64,000 nt of DNA from Nonomuraea polychroma (GTDB lineage Bacteria > Actinomycetota > Actinomycetes > Streptosporangiales > Streptosporangiaceae). Under the pieces are notes generated by a model, which saw only the letters and a list, made by a program, of their open reading frames with translations, had not been told where the DNA came from and made no database searches. The number at the start of each line of letters is the position of its first letter. Positions within the stretch are counted from its first letter, which is position 1. The stretch is from contig NZ_SAUN01000001.1 of NCBI RefSeq assembly GCF_004011505.1, positions 3,100,001 to 3,164,000 of the forward strand, read 5' to 3'. Shown here in pieces: positions 49,214 to 57,032 of the stretch. A program made the translations under genes and the position numbers.

Positions 49214-50248
49214 ATGCGAGCAACCTTGATCTACGGTGCCCGTGACGTGCGCGTGGAGGAGGTCCCCGACCCGGAGATCCGGCACCCCACGGACGCCGTG
49301 GTCCGCGTGCTGCGCTCCTGCATCTGCGGCAGCGACCTGTGGCCGTACGCCGCGAAACCGGCCGCCGAGCAGGGCGAACGCATCGGCCACGAGTTCCTCG
49401 GCGTGGTCGAGGACGTCGGCGCGGAGGTGTCCCGGCTGAAGCCCGGCGACGTGGTGGTGGCGCCGTTCGTGTGGGCCGACAACACCTGCGACTTCTGCCG
49501 CGAGGGCCTGCAGACATCCTGCCGGCACGGCGGATTCTGGGCCGCGGACGGCGTGGACGGCGGCCAGGGGGAGGCGGTACGGGTGCCGCAGGCGCAGGGC
49601 ACGCTGGTCAAACTGCCCGTCGGCGAGGACTCCCCGCTGCTGCCGTCCCTGCTCACGCTGTCGGACGTGCTCCCTACCGGCCACCACTGCGCGGTGACGG
49701 CCGGGGTCGGGCCGCACACCTCGGTGACGGTGATCGGCGACGGCGCGGTCGGGCTGTGCGCGGTGCTCGCCGCCAGACGACTCGGCGCCGAACGCGTCGT
49801 GCTCATGGGCCGGCACAAGGGCCGCACCGCTCTGGGGCGCGAGTTCGGCGCCACCGACCTCGTCGCCGAGCGTGGCGAGGAGGGCGTCGAACGGGTACGC
49901 GAGCTGACCGGAGGCGACGGCACCCATGCGGTGCTGGAGTGCGTCGGCACCAAGGAGGCGATCGAGACGGCCTTCGCCGTGGCCCGCGCCGGCGGCACGG
50001 TGAGCCGGGTGGGTGTGCCGCAGTACGAGGAGGTGCCGATGGGCTTTGCGGAGTTCTTGCGCAACCTCACCCTCACCGGCGGGGTGGCCCCGGCCCGGGC
50101 CTACATCGAGGAACTGCTGCCCGAGGTGCTCGACGGGACGATCGACCCGGGCCGGGTCTTCGACCGCACGATCGGCCTGGAGGACGTGCCGGACGGGTAT
50201 CGCGCGATGGCCGACCGCGAGGCGCTGAAGGTCCTCATCCGCCCCTGA
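49214..50248 (+). CDS. Zinc-dependent alcohol dehydrogenase
   Basis: 344 residues. Catalytic zinc site in SCICGSDLWPY and GHEFLGVVEDVG, structural zinc loop reduced to NTCDFCREGLQTSCRHGG (the four-cysteine pattern is altered but three remain), Rossmann motif VIGDGAVGLCAVLAA. This resembles the threonine-dehydrogenase-like group used for short alcohols or formaldehyde. GGGGAG lies upstream of the ATG. It is intact, in contrast to the frameshifted paralogue at 47-48 kb. Confidence 0.93.
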   Translation: MRATLIYGARDVRVEEVPDPEIRHPTDAVVRVLRSCICGSDLWPYAAKPAAEQGERIGHEFLGVVEDVGAEVSRLKPGDVVVAPFVWADNTCDFCREGLQTSCRHGGFWAADGVDGGQGEAVRVPQAQGTLVKLPVGEDSPLLPSLLTLSDVLPTGHHCAVTAGVGPHTSVTVIGDGAVGLCAVLAARRLGAERVVLMGRHKGRTALGREFGATDLVAERGEEGVERVRELTGGDGTHAVLECVGTKEAIETAFAVARAGGTVSRVGVPQYEEVPMGFAEFLRNLTLTGGVAPARAYIEELLPEVLDGTIDPGRVFDRTIGLEDVPDGYRAMADREALKVLIRP

Positions 50249-51979
50249 TCACCGCGGGTCCTTGCAGGTGAGGCGAGGCTCGGGGGCGTAGACGGTGTGG
50301 AATTTCTGCTTGCGCAGCACCTTGCCGTCGCGCTTGAAAATCCGCCACACGTCGATCGTGAAACCTTCCGCGCCCGGCATCGGGATGCACTTCGGGCCGG
50401 TCTCGCTGAGCGTGGGGAAGGGCTTGATGTCATAGCGCGGCGAGCTTTGGGACTCGATGTCGTAGCGCTTGGTGCTCCAGAAGTCGACGGTGATCGAGGT
50501 GGCGGTATAAGAGGTTTTGACCAGCACGCCGTACGGGGAGTCGTTGCGCCAGCGGAAGTCCGGCTGGGGATAGGAGACGGTCGATTCCCGCCCGGCCGGA
50601 TAGCGGGTGATGTAGTACTGGTGGGCCATGTGCTGCACGTCCTGGAAACCACCGAAGAACACCGCGTTGAACATGGTGGTGGCGAATTGGGAGACGCCAC
50701 CACCGACGTCGTTGACGAAGCGATTGTTCAAGATCATCGGCGCTTCCACGAACCCGCGCGCCTTGTCCCGCTTGCCCACGATGGTGTTGAGCGAGAACGT
50801 CTCGCCGGGCTGGACCACATAGCCGTCCAGGATGTCGGCGATGCGATGGATATTGGTGACGCGCGGCGCGCAGCAGGGATGCCGGGTGGTGAAAGAGCTG
50901 ACCTTTTCCTTGATGCCGAACTTCTTGGCTTCGGCCGTGGTCACCCGCGGCTGCGTCTCGGTCAGCGGCGCGTCCACGCTGCGCTGACCGGCGGCGAGAG
51001 CACCGGAGACGGCCGTGCCGAGAGCCTTGGCGTCGATGCCGCGGCCCACCCGCGCGGGGATCACCTGCGGCCGGCCCTTCGCGATGGTGAACGAGGCGTC
51101 CCGTGGACGCTGCTTCGCGTCGACGAGCTGCTTCTCCACATCGGCCCGTACGTCGCGGGCGTCGAAGGAGGGCCGCAGCCCTCCCTGGCCGTCGGCGACG
51201 AAGCGCAGGCCGGCGGCGATCTGCGACGGGGAGAGCTGGACCTTCTTCGCGCCGCTGGTCAGCGTGAACGGGGCTGCGACCGCCGAACGGGCCACGGTGG
51301 TGGCGACACGGCGCACCTCCGCCGCGGAGACGCTCGGCTGCACGGCCCGGGTCGTCAGCGCGATGGAGGCGCGATTGCCGATGAAGGCGTCGCGCACGGC
51401 GCGTCCCGCCCCTTCCTGATCGAGCGCGCGGCCCGGCTTGGGGAGCACCGTCTGGGGTTCGACCCCCTGGTAACGGACGCCGCCCTGGCGCGGCCTGGTG
51501 TCGACGGCCTTGGCCAGCTTGCCCAGCTCACCGGCCAGAACGCGGTCATCGACCGTGACGCGGGGCTGGAGGTCGCGAGGGCCGCCGAACAGCGCACGGA
51601 CGATGCCCGCCGGAGTGGAAGCGCCCTCCATGGCCGCCTCCACGGTGGCCGGGATGTCGAAGCCGAGCCCCAGCTTCGCGGGCGTCAGTCGTGCCGTCCT
51701 GCCTGCCGCGGTCAGCGTCACGGGACGTGTTTCACGCTTGCCGAGCTCGCGCTCCAGGCGTGCGCGGGCATCGGCCGCTGACAGGCCGCCGATGTCGATG
51801 CCGGCGACGCGCGTGCCCCGGGCCGTCTCACCTGCCAGGACGACCGCGGGCACGGCGTAGGCGAGGACCGGGACGGCGACGACCGCCGCCACGATGACCG
51901 CCAGCCGTCGATTCCGGCTGCCCGCTGCCGCCCGCCGGCCGTCCGCCGGCGCAGGTGGGTGCATGACGCGCCGGGTCAT
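50249..51979 (-). CDS. VanW-family protein with two peptidoglycan-binding-like domains
   Basis: 576 residues. One N-terminal membrane segment (about 25-48, LAVIVAAVVAVPVLAYAVPA) anchors a large outer part. Two PG_binding_4-type domains lie near 60-180 and 210-330 (each begins with a segment like VAGIDIGGLSAADARARLERELG). The VanW domain follows (NIHRIADILDGYVVQPGETFSLNTIVG, then GGGVSQFATTMFNAVFFGG). VanW was first seen in vancomycin resistance clusters but its function is unknown; here the gene stands alone, next to cell-wall hydrolases. Its stop touches that of the alcohol dehydrogenase. Confidence 0.92.
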   Translation of the reverse strand: MTRRVMHPPAPADGRRAAAGSRNRRLAVIVAAVVAVPVLAYAVPAVVLAGETARGTRVAGIDIGGLSAADARARLERELGKRETRPVTLTAAGRTARLTPAKLGLGFDIPATVEAAMEGASTPAGIVRALFGGPRDLQPRVTVDDRVLAGELGKLAKAVDTRPRQGGVRYQGVEPQTVLPKPGRALDQEGAGRAVRDAFIGNRASIALTTRAVQPSVSAAEVRRVATTVARSAVAAPFTLTSGAKKVQLSPSQIAAGLRFVADGQGGLRPSFDARDVRADVEKQLVDAKQRPRDASFTIAKGRPQVIPARVGRGIDAKALGTAVSGALAAGQRSVDAPLTETQPRVTTAEAKKFGIKEKVSSFTTRHPCCAPRVTNIHRIADILDGYVVQPGETFSLNTIVGKRDKARGFVEAPMILNNRFVNDVGGGVSQFATTMFNAVFFGGFQDVQHMAHQYYITRYPAGRESTVSYPQPDFRWRNDSPYGVLVKTSYTATSITVDFWSTKRYDIESQSSPRYDIKPFPTLSETGPKCIPMPGAEGFTIDVWRIFKRDGKVLRKQKFHTVYAPEPRLTCKDPR

Positions 51980-52108
51980 CCCACCCCCGCGTGAAGGGGG
52001 GATGCCGCGGCCCGGGCGACCGCGGTCCTCAGCCGTGGGTCCACGTCATGCATGGTGCGAGTCTAGCGGGAGCCTACTCATGGTAATCGTGGGGTTGTCC
52101 GGGGTGAC

Positions 52109-52900
52109 TCAGGCCGCGGGGCGGCCCAGGTCACGCAGCTCGTCAGGGGTCAGCGCCGAGACGTTCTCGTCCACGGGGACGTCGGTGTACTGGTGGATGG
52201 TCCAGGACTTCCAGTCGGCGGGCGGGGCAAGCTGGCCCTTGGGCTTGCTGTAGTGGGCGACCCAGAGCGGATATTCGGCCAGGCCCTTGCCGTAGGTGTT
52301 GGCGAAGTTCCAGCCGCTGTAGAACATCGGGGTGACCCCGGTCTTGGCCTTCACGTGCGACAACCACGCCTTGGCCCAGGCGTTGACCTCGGCGACGGAC
52401 TGGCCGTCGGTGGTCTCCAGGTCCAGGACGAGCAGGTCGCCGTGCTTGGCGGGCTGGGAGTTCACCACCGACAGGAAGTGCTCCGCCTCGGCGATGGGGT
52501 CGTTGGAGGGGTGGCCGTAGTGGTACGCCCCGCGCACGATCTGCTTCTTGTCCAGCTCCTGCCAGTGCCTGGCGAACGAGCGGTCGCGGAAGGTCGTGCC
52601 CTCGGTGGCCTTGATGATGCCGAACTGGGCCGAGCTCGCGGCCCAGTCGTACAGCGGCTCGTGGTTGGAGACGTCCAGGCCGAAGGCCAGCGGTCCGGAT
52701 TCCGGCTGAGCCTCCTCCACGGGGCTGTGCCGCACGGGAGTCTGCTCGGAGGACGAAGCGAGCGCTGTGCCGACCACGCCGGTGACGGCGGTGGTTCCGG
52801 CCAGGATCACGCCACCGAGGGCGAGAGCGAGGCGCTTGGAGGGGAAGTCGAGACGGTTCTTGAGGGAATGGACGACTGCGGCAAGCTGGTGCTTGAGCAT
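52109..52900 (-). CDS. GH25 lysozyme-like muramidase under a c-di-AMP riboswitch
   Basis: Secreted hydrolase of 263 residues that should cut the MurNAc-GlcNAc bond of peptidoglycan. The signal sequence or anchor is near 22-48 (LALALGGVILAGTTAVTGVVGTALA). The GH25 domain starts at FGLDVSNHEP, has GIIKATEGTTFRD and the catalytic DLETTDG, and ends with WTIHQYTDVPVDENV. A ydaO-type riboswitch lies directly upstream. A CHAP amidase with its own copy of the riboswitch is divergent, so both wall hydrolases should respond to c-di-AMP. Confidence 0.94.
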   Translation of the reverse strand: MLKHQLAAVVHSLKNRLDFPSKRLALALGGVILAGTTAVTGVVGTALASSSEQTPVRHSPVEEAQPESGPLAFGLDVSNHEPLYDWAASSAQFGIIKATEGTTFRDRSFARHWQELDKKQIVRGAYHYGHPSNDPIAEAEHFLSVVNSQPAKHGDLLVLDLETTDGQSVAEVNAWAKAWLSHVKAKTGVTPMFYSGWNFANTYGKGLAEYPLWVAHYSKPKGQLAPPADWKSWTIHQYTDVPVDENVSALTPDELRDLGRPAA

Positions 52901-52911
52901 GGGGGCATTGA

Positions 52912-53070
52912 CTCCTTGCTTCCATACCGCCTACCGGGTTAGCTGACGGGTTCGGGCGTGGAAGTGCCCTACGCACGCAGCCTGGGCTGGCGTGCGATTC
53001 ACCCCAAAGGTTGGGTCCCCGGCTCCGCGAGGCGCGGATTAGGCGGCCGGACGCCATCCCAAGGGGTTCC
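52912..53070 (-). ncRNA. ydaO-type c-di-AMP riboswitch (GH25 leader)
   Basis: Read on the minus strand, the leader has the conserved ydaO blocks in order: GAGCCGGGGACCCAAC, then TTTGGGGTGAATC, a variable stem, GGGCACTTCCACGCCCGAA, CCGTCAGCTAACCCGG and TAGGCGG. The AAGGAG ribosome binding site comes directly after the last block, about 10 bases before the ATG at 52900. Such RNAs bind c-di-AMP and lower expression of wall hydrolases and osmoprotection genes. The 5' boundary is approximate. Confidence 0.88.
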
Positions 53071-53339
53071 TCGGAACAGCGCACGGTCCGGTCAACGGAA
53101 CGGCAACGACACGACGAGAACCCGCCACGACGTATACCGCGGTTACGCAAAAGGTATATATCTACCCATAGATAGCGCAAGAGGGACAATCCTCATTCTC
53201 TGGAGTCGTGGACGAGCTGCCCTCGGAGGGGCACCTTGATCGCAGGGCCACTACGGCTCAGAGCGGGATGGATATGGCACGCGCCGGCGCTTTGGCAAAC
53301 CCCGTTCCGGGTCCGTAGTAGGTAAAGAATTGCGCCCGC

Positions 53340-53362
53340 AATCCCCTACGTCGCAGGGGATT
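53340..53362. repeat. Hairpin in the spacer between the two riboswitches
   Basis: AATCCCCT at 53340-53347 pairs with AGGGGATT at 53355-53362 across a seven-base loop. It lies between the two divergent riboswitch leaders, where promoters for both must also be. On either strand it could be a weak terminator stopping antisense readthrough, or an operator. Confidence 0.35.
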
Positions 53363-53519
53363 CTGTTGCCTTCGCCCGAGCCTGGCTTGCATCTTTCTAT
53401 GCGGTCCGCTTACCTTTGAGGACTCAGGGCGTACGCCTGGCAGCACTACATGCCGCGGGACGCCCTATGTTTTGCCGAGACCGCGTCTCACCAGCACGAC
53501 ATTCAGATTCGTGACGATG

Positions 53520-53664
53520 ACGCGGCCGCCGAATTCGCGATCACGCGAAACCGGGGACCCAATTTTCTGGGGTGAATCGACGCGCTTTCCTATGAGCGCG
53601 CCGTTGGGCACTTCCACGCCCGAATCCGTCAGCTAACCCGGTAGGCGGCATGGAAGCAAGGAGC
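53520..53664 (+). ncRNA. ydaO-type c-di-AMP riboswitch (CHAP leader)
   Basis: Conserved blocks in order on the plus strand: AAACCGGGGACCCAATTTT, CTGGGGTGAATCG, a variable stem GACGCGCTTTCCTATGAGCG, GGGCACTTCCACGCCCGAA, TCCGTCAGCTAACCCGG and TAGGCGG. The last 50 or so bases, including the AAGGAG, are the same as in the GH25 leader except for two positions. The two copies therefore arose by duplication or are kept alike by selection. The 5' boundary is approximate. Confidence 0.9.
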
Positions 53665-53673
53665 AATCTCAGT

Positions 53674-54348
53674 ATGGCCAAGAACGTCTTCACCCGTGCC
53701 CTGAAGCCCGCGAGCCTTTCCCTGTTCGCCGCCGGGATCAGCGTGGCGGCCGGCGCGGTCGCCACCGGCGCCCCGGCCTTCGCCGCCGACAACGAGTCCA
53801 CGCCGCGTACCAGCGGGGCCTCGTACCAGGCCATCCCGCAGAAGGGCGCCGGCCAGGTGAGCGCCAACACGGTACTGAAGATCGCCGAGTCGCAGATCGG
53901 CGTGACGGAGAACGCCGCGGGCGGCGGGACGCCGTTCCACAGCTGGTACATGTCCTCCCCGCGGGCGGCCGAGACGATGGTCCGCGACGGCGGCAACCTG
54001 CAGGCCTACGCCAACGCCCCGTGGTGCGCCATGTTCGTCTCCTGGGTCGGCGAGAAGGCCGGCGCCCGGCCGACCGTCGGCTGGGACGCCTACACCGTCA
54101 CCTTCGCCAAGTGGTTCCAGGCCAACAAGCACTGGGGCACCCAGGCCAAGCCCGGCGCCGTGGTCTTCTTCGACTGGCAGGGCGGGGGCACCAGTGGCAT
54201 CGACCACGTCGGTCTGGTGAAGAAGGACAACGGCGACGGCACGATCACCACGATCGAGGGCAACACCGGCAACGGCAAGGTGGAGCAGCGCATCCGGCCC
54301 TACGCCCACGTCGTGGGCTACGGCTACCCCCAATACAAGACGGCCTGA
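53674..54348 (+). CDS. Secreted CHAP-domain amidase under a c-di-AMP riboswitch
   Basis: 224 residues. A signal peptide of about 37 residues (SLSLFAAGISVAAGAVATGA, cleavage near AFA-AD) precedes a short linker and a CHAP domain. The catalytic Cys118 is in NAPWCAMFVSWV and His178 in GIDHVGLV, so it should be active on peptidoglycan peptides or the amide bond. The ATG at 53674 follows AAGGAG by ten bases; an ATG at 53650 lies inside the riboswitch and is rejected. A strong terminator follows. Confidence 0.92.
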   Translation: MAKNVFTRALKPASLSLFAAGISVAAGAVATGAPAFAADNESTPRTSGASYQAIPQKGAGQVSANTVLKIAESQIGVTENAAGGGTPFHSWYMSSPRAAETMVRDGGNLQAYANAPWCAMFVSWVGEKAGARPTVGWDAYTVTFAKWFQANKHWGTQAKPGAVVFFDWQGGGTSGIDHVGLVKKDNGDGTITTIEGNTGNGKVEQRIRPYAHVVGYGYPQYKTA

Positions 54349-54398
54349 CCGCGAGGCGGGTCAGCAGACTCCTTGTCCAGTGCGATGGTCGAGGGAGC

Positions 54399-54432
54399 AC
54401 GGGTGGTGCAGGACGACTCCTGCACCACCCGT
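54399..54432. terminator. Perfect 15-bp hairpin terminator
   Basis: ACGGGTGGTGCAGGA (54399-54413) and its exact complement (54418-54432) enclose the loop CGAC; TTTG follows. It ends the CHAP transcript and faces the convergent cation efflux gene, which stops at 54450. Confidence 0.85.
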
Positions 54433-54449
54433 TTGCTCTGCCCCGAGGG

Positions 54450-55355
54450 TCACCAGCCCAGCTCGTCGCATCCCTGATGGTCCGTGGGCTCGACCTGCAG
54501 GGTGGCGTGGGCGATGTGGTGGCGGCGCAGGAGCAGGTCGCGGGCCTGGTCGAGGACGGCGTGGTTGTCGTTCGGGTCGCTCGTGACCAGGTGGGCGGTG
54601 GCGACGTTCATGCCGGAGGTGAGCGTCCACAGGTGGAGGTCGTGCACGTCGCGGACGCCGTCGATGGCCGACAGGTCGGCGGCGACCGCCGTGGCGTCGA
54701 TCCCCTCCGGCACGTGCTGGCCCAGCACGGCGAAGACTTGACGGCCGAGCGAGACGGCGCGGACGGCGACGAAGACGCCGATGGCCAGGGCGACGAGGGT
54801 GTCCCAGAAGGACTGACCGGTGGTGGCGACGAGCCAGCCGGCGACGATGACGCCGACCGAGCCCGCGGTGTCCGCCACGACCTCCAGATAGGCGCCCTTC
54901 ACGTTGAGGCTCTCGGTGGCGCCCGAACGCAGCAGCAGCAGCGCCGCGACGTTGACGATCAGGCCGATGGCGCCGACGACGAGCATCGGCCCGGAGGAGA
55001 CCTCGGCAGGGCCGCCGATGCGGCCGAGGGCCTCGATGACGACGTAGATGGAGACACCGAGCATCATGGCCACGGCCAGCAGCGAGGCGAACACCTCGGC
55101 CCGGTAGGAGCCGTAGCTGCGGCGCCCGGTGGTGTCGGGCCTGGTGGCGATACGTGTGGCGACGAGAGCGGCGCCCAGGGTGACCACGTCAGCGGCCATG
55201 TGACCGGCGTCCGACAACAGCGACAACGATCCGGACAGCAGCCCGAACGCCAGCTCGACGATGAAGAAGACGCCGATGAGCGCGAAGGCGGCGGCCAGCC
55301 GCCACCGGTGTCGGCCACCGGCATGGCCGTGTCCGTGTCCGTGCCCGGCGCTCAT
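54450..55355 (-). CDS. Cation diffusion facilitator (CzcD-like metal efflux)
   Basis: 301 residues with six membrane segments and a C-terminal cytoplasmic domain. His-rich N terminus (AGHGHGHGHAGG) for metal capture; transport-site residues in LLSDAGHMAADV (HD..D type) and the second DxxxD in VVADTAGSVGV. Exports zinc, cobalt or similar divalent ions out of the cell in exchange for protons. An ArsR/SmtB-type gene is upstream on the same strand and a GTTCA-N4-TGAAC dyad lies between them. Confidence 0.94.
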   Translation of the reverse strand: MSAGHGHGHGHAGGRHRWRLAAAFALIGVFFIVELAFGLLSGSLSLLSDAGHMAADVVTLGAALVATRIATRPDTTGRRSYGSYRAEVFASLLAVAMMLGVSIYVVIEALGRIGGPAEVSSGPMLVVGAIGLIVNVAALLLLRSGATESLNVKGAYLEVVADTAGSVGVIVAGWLVATTGQSFWDTLVALAIGVFVAVRAVSLGRQVFAVLGQHVPEGIDATAVAADLSAIDGVRDVHDLHLWTLTSGMNVATAHLVTSDPNDNHAVLDQARDLLLRRHHIAHATLQVEPTDHQGCDELGW

Positions 55356-55468
55356 CCGGCGATCTCGCTGTCTCGCGTGCCCGGGCGAACGCCGCGGGAG
55401 AGGCCGAGCTGCACGCCGCCGGCCCGGCGGGGGACGATCGGGCTCGCACTCTCAACGCCTGAAGAGCT

Positions 55469-55482
55469 GTTCACATATGAAC
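55469..55482. promoter_or_regulatory. Candidate ArsR/SmtB operator before the efflux gene
   Basis: GTTCACATATGAAC has perfect five-base arms GTTCA and TGAAC around CATA. It lies about 115 bases upstream of the cation efflux gene and downstream of the ArsR gene. The A+T-rich dyad is of the general type bound by SmtB/NmtR-like repressors. Confidence 0.5.
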
Positions 55483-55568
55483 GATAGCGACACCCGTGAC
55501 CGGCTTGTCAACAAGCAGCGACTGCCGCCACCTCCGTGTCCCGCAGGCGGCGCGGCCACGCGGTCGTG

Positions 55569-55979
55569 TCAGCGCTCGCCGCGTTCCGGATGGATGGCCT
55601 GCGTGTGCTCGGTGTGCGCCACCGCCAGATCCAGCAGCATCCGGACATGCGCGTCGTCAAGCCGGTAGTAGGCCATCCGGCCGGCCCGCCGCACCGACAC
55701 CACGCGATGCGCGCGGAGCAGCCGCAACGCGTGTGACGTGGCCGATTCGCTCAACCCGCTCACCACGGCGAGATCACAGACGCACAGCTCCCCCTCCAGC
55801 AGTGCCAGCAACAGCCGCAACCGGCCGGGATCGGACAGCAACCCGAAGACATCCGCGGTGTCCGCCAGATCTCCGTCACCGGGCATGCGCGAGCGCACCA
55901 CGGCGACCCGCTCGGCGTCCACCACCCGCGTGCTGCAGCTCTCGAGATCCGACACCTGGTTATTTGAAGAAGCCTTCAT
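55569..55979 (-). CDS. ArsR/SmtB metal-sensing repressor
   Basis: 136 residues. Winged helix VFGLLSDPGRLRLLLALLEGELCVCDLAVVSGLSESATSHALRLLRAHRVVSVRRAGRMAYYRL. The ELCVCD box in helix 3 is the metal-binding motif of CadC/ArsR-type sensors, and a C-terminal helix with Asp/His (DDAHVRMLLDLAVAHTEHTQAIH) offers the alpha-5 site of zinc, nickel or cobalt sensors. It probably represses the cation efflux gene 200 bases downstream. Confidence 0.92.
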   Translation of the reverse strand: MKASSNNQVSDLESCSTRVVDAERVAVVRSRMPGDGDLADTADVFGLLSDPGRLRLLLALLEGELCVCDLAVVSGLSESATSHALRLLRAHRVVSVRRAGRMAYYRLDDAHVRMLLDLAVAHTEHTQAIHPERGER

Positions 55980-56105
55980 ACGTCAACCTTAGGTCACGCG
56001 GTGGGCGTGCCGCGGCCCGGGCGCCTGCCTTCCCTCGGAAGAGTGGCTGATGCAAGGTGGGGGTGAACCTCAAAGTTGTCCTTGCCCCAGCTGAGAGGAG
56101 CGATC

Positions 56106-56300
56106 ATGCACGCGAACGTCGGTGACATCTTGCTCGTGCACGGCCACGTCGTCGGCCAGAAGGACAGGAAGGGCCAGATCGTCGAGGTCCGGGGCCCGGG
56201 CGGCGCACCGCCCTTCCTCGTCCGCTACGACGACGGCCACGAGCAGCTCGTCTACCCCGGCCCGGACGCGGTGGTGATGCCGGCCGGCGACGAGTCCTGA
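56106..56300 (+). CDS. DUF1918-domain protein
   Basis: 64 residues, matching the small DUF1918 family over the full length: MHANVGDILLVHGHVVGQKD at the start, then RKGQIVEVRGPGGAPPFLVR and the DGHEQLVYPGPDAVV end. The fold is probably an SH3-like barrel. The function is unknown. GAGAGGAG lies upstream of the ATG. Confidence 0.92.
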   Translation: MHANVGDILLVHGHVVGQKDRKGQIVEVRGPGGAPPFLVRYDDGHEQLVYPGPDAVVMPAGDES

Positions 56301-56329
56301 CGAGGCGGCGGGAGTCCTGCCCACAAGCG

Positions 56330-56359
56330 TTGACACTGGCGGGAACCGCTTCTTAAACT
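56330..56359 (+). promoter_or_regulatory. SigA-type promoter before the ICMT-like gene
   Basis: TTGACA at 56330-56335 and TAAACT at 56354-56359, spaced by 18 bases, about 37 bases before the start codon. This is the best match to the housekeeping consensus in the window. Confidence 0.6.
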
Positions 56360-56395
56360 CATCATGTAGTGAATTCAATGGTGAGGAGCGATTCC

Positions 56396-56902
56396 ATGCG
56401 CAGGACTCCCGCAGCCGTCGTCAGCGCAGTCTTCTTCGCCGTCGCGCCGGGCACCGTCGCCGTCCTGATCCCGTACTGGATCAGCGGATGGCGCCTGCGC
56501 GACCCCTTCCCTGACCTGGTCATGATCCCGTTCAAGGCGCTGGGCGCCGTGCTGGTGCTCGGCGGGCTGGCCGTGCTGGTCCATGCGTTCGTCAGGTTCG
56601 TGGTCGAGGGGCTGGGCACGCCGCTCCCGACCGCGCCGCCCGACCGGCTGGTCGTCGGCGGCCTCTACCGCCACGTCCGCAACCCCATGTACGTGGCGAT
56701 CTTCGCCGCCGTCATCGGGCAGGCCATGATCTTCGGGGACCCGTGGCTGCTGGTCTACGTCGCCGTCATGGCGATCCCCGTCTACGCGTTCGTGCGCTGG
56801 TACGAGGAGCCGCACCTGCGCGCCAAGTTCGGCGCCGACTACGACGACTACCGCACCCACGTGCCGGGCTGGTGGCCGCGGCTGAGCTCGTACCACCCCT
56901 GA
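56396..56902 (+). CDS. Isoprenylcysteine carboxyl methyltransferase family membrane protein
   Basis: 168 residues with about four membrane segments (near 5-28, 42-66, 95-135). The C-terminal signature GLYRHVRNPMYVAIF and WYEEPHLRAKFGADYDDYRTHVPGWWP is that of the PEMT/ICMT family of integral membrane methyltransferases, which use SAM to methylate lipids, isoprenoids or small amines. GAGGAG is placed well before the ATG at 56396. The bacterial substrate is not known. Confidence 0.9.
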   Translation: MRRTPAAVVSAVFFAVAPGTVAVLIPYWISGWRLRDPFPDLVMIPFKALGAVLVLGGLAVLVHAFVRFVVEGLGTPLPTAPPDRLVVGGLYRHVRNPMYVAIFAAVIGQAMIFGDPWLLVYVAVMAIPVYAFVRWYEEPHLRAKFGADYDDYRTHVPGWWPRLSSYHP

Positions 56903-57032
56903 CAAACCTCCGTCGCCCCGGATGTTGGAGTTCCCATTTGCGTGACGGTTTGACTACCGGTGAGGAATATGGTCGTCTCGTGACCATTGTTTCTGATGGG
57001 ATGAATTAGACCGGTCCGGGGGAGAACCTTTC

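Noticed and set aside
51982..52002. CRISPR-repeat-like hairpin CACCCCCGCGTGAAGGGGGG upstream of the VanW gene
   Set aside because: It resembles actinobacterial type I-E repeats, but there is only one copy, no spacers and no cas genes nearby.
53650..53673. Start of the CHAP gene at the ATG at 53650
   Set aside because: That ATG lies inside the conserved 3' end of the riboswitch; the ATG at 53674 has AAGGAG at good spacing and begins the signal peptide.
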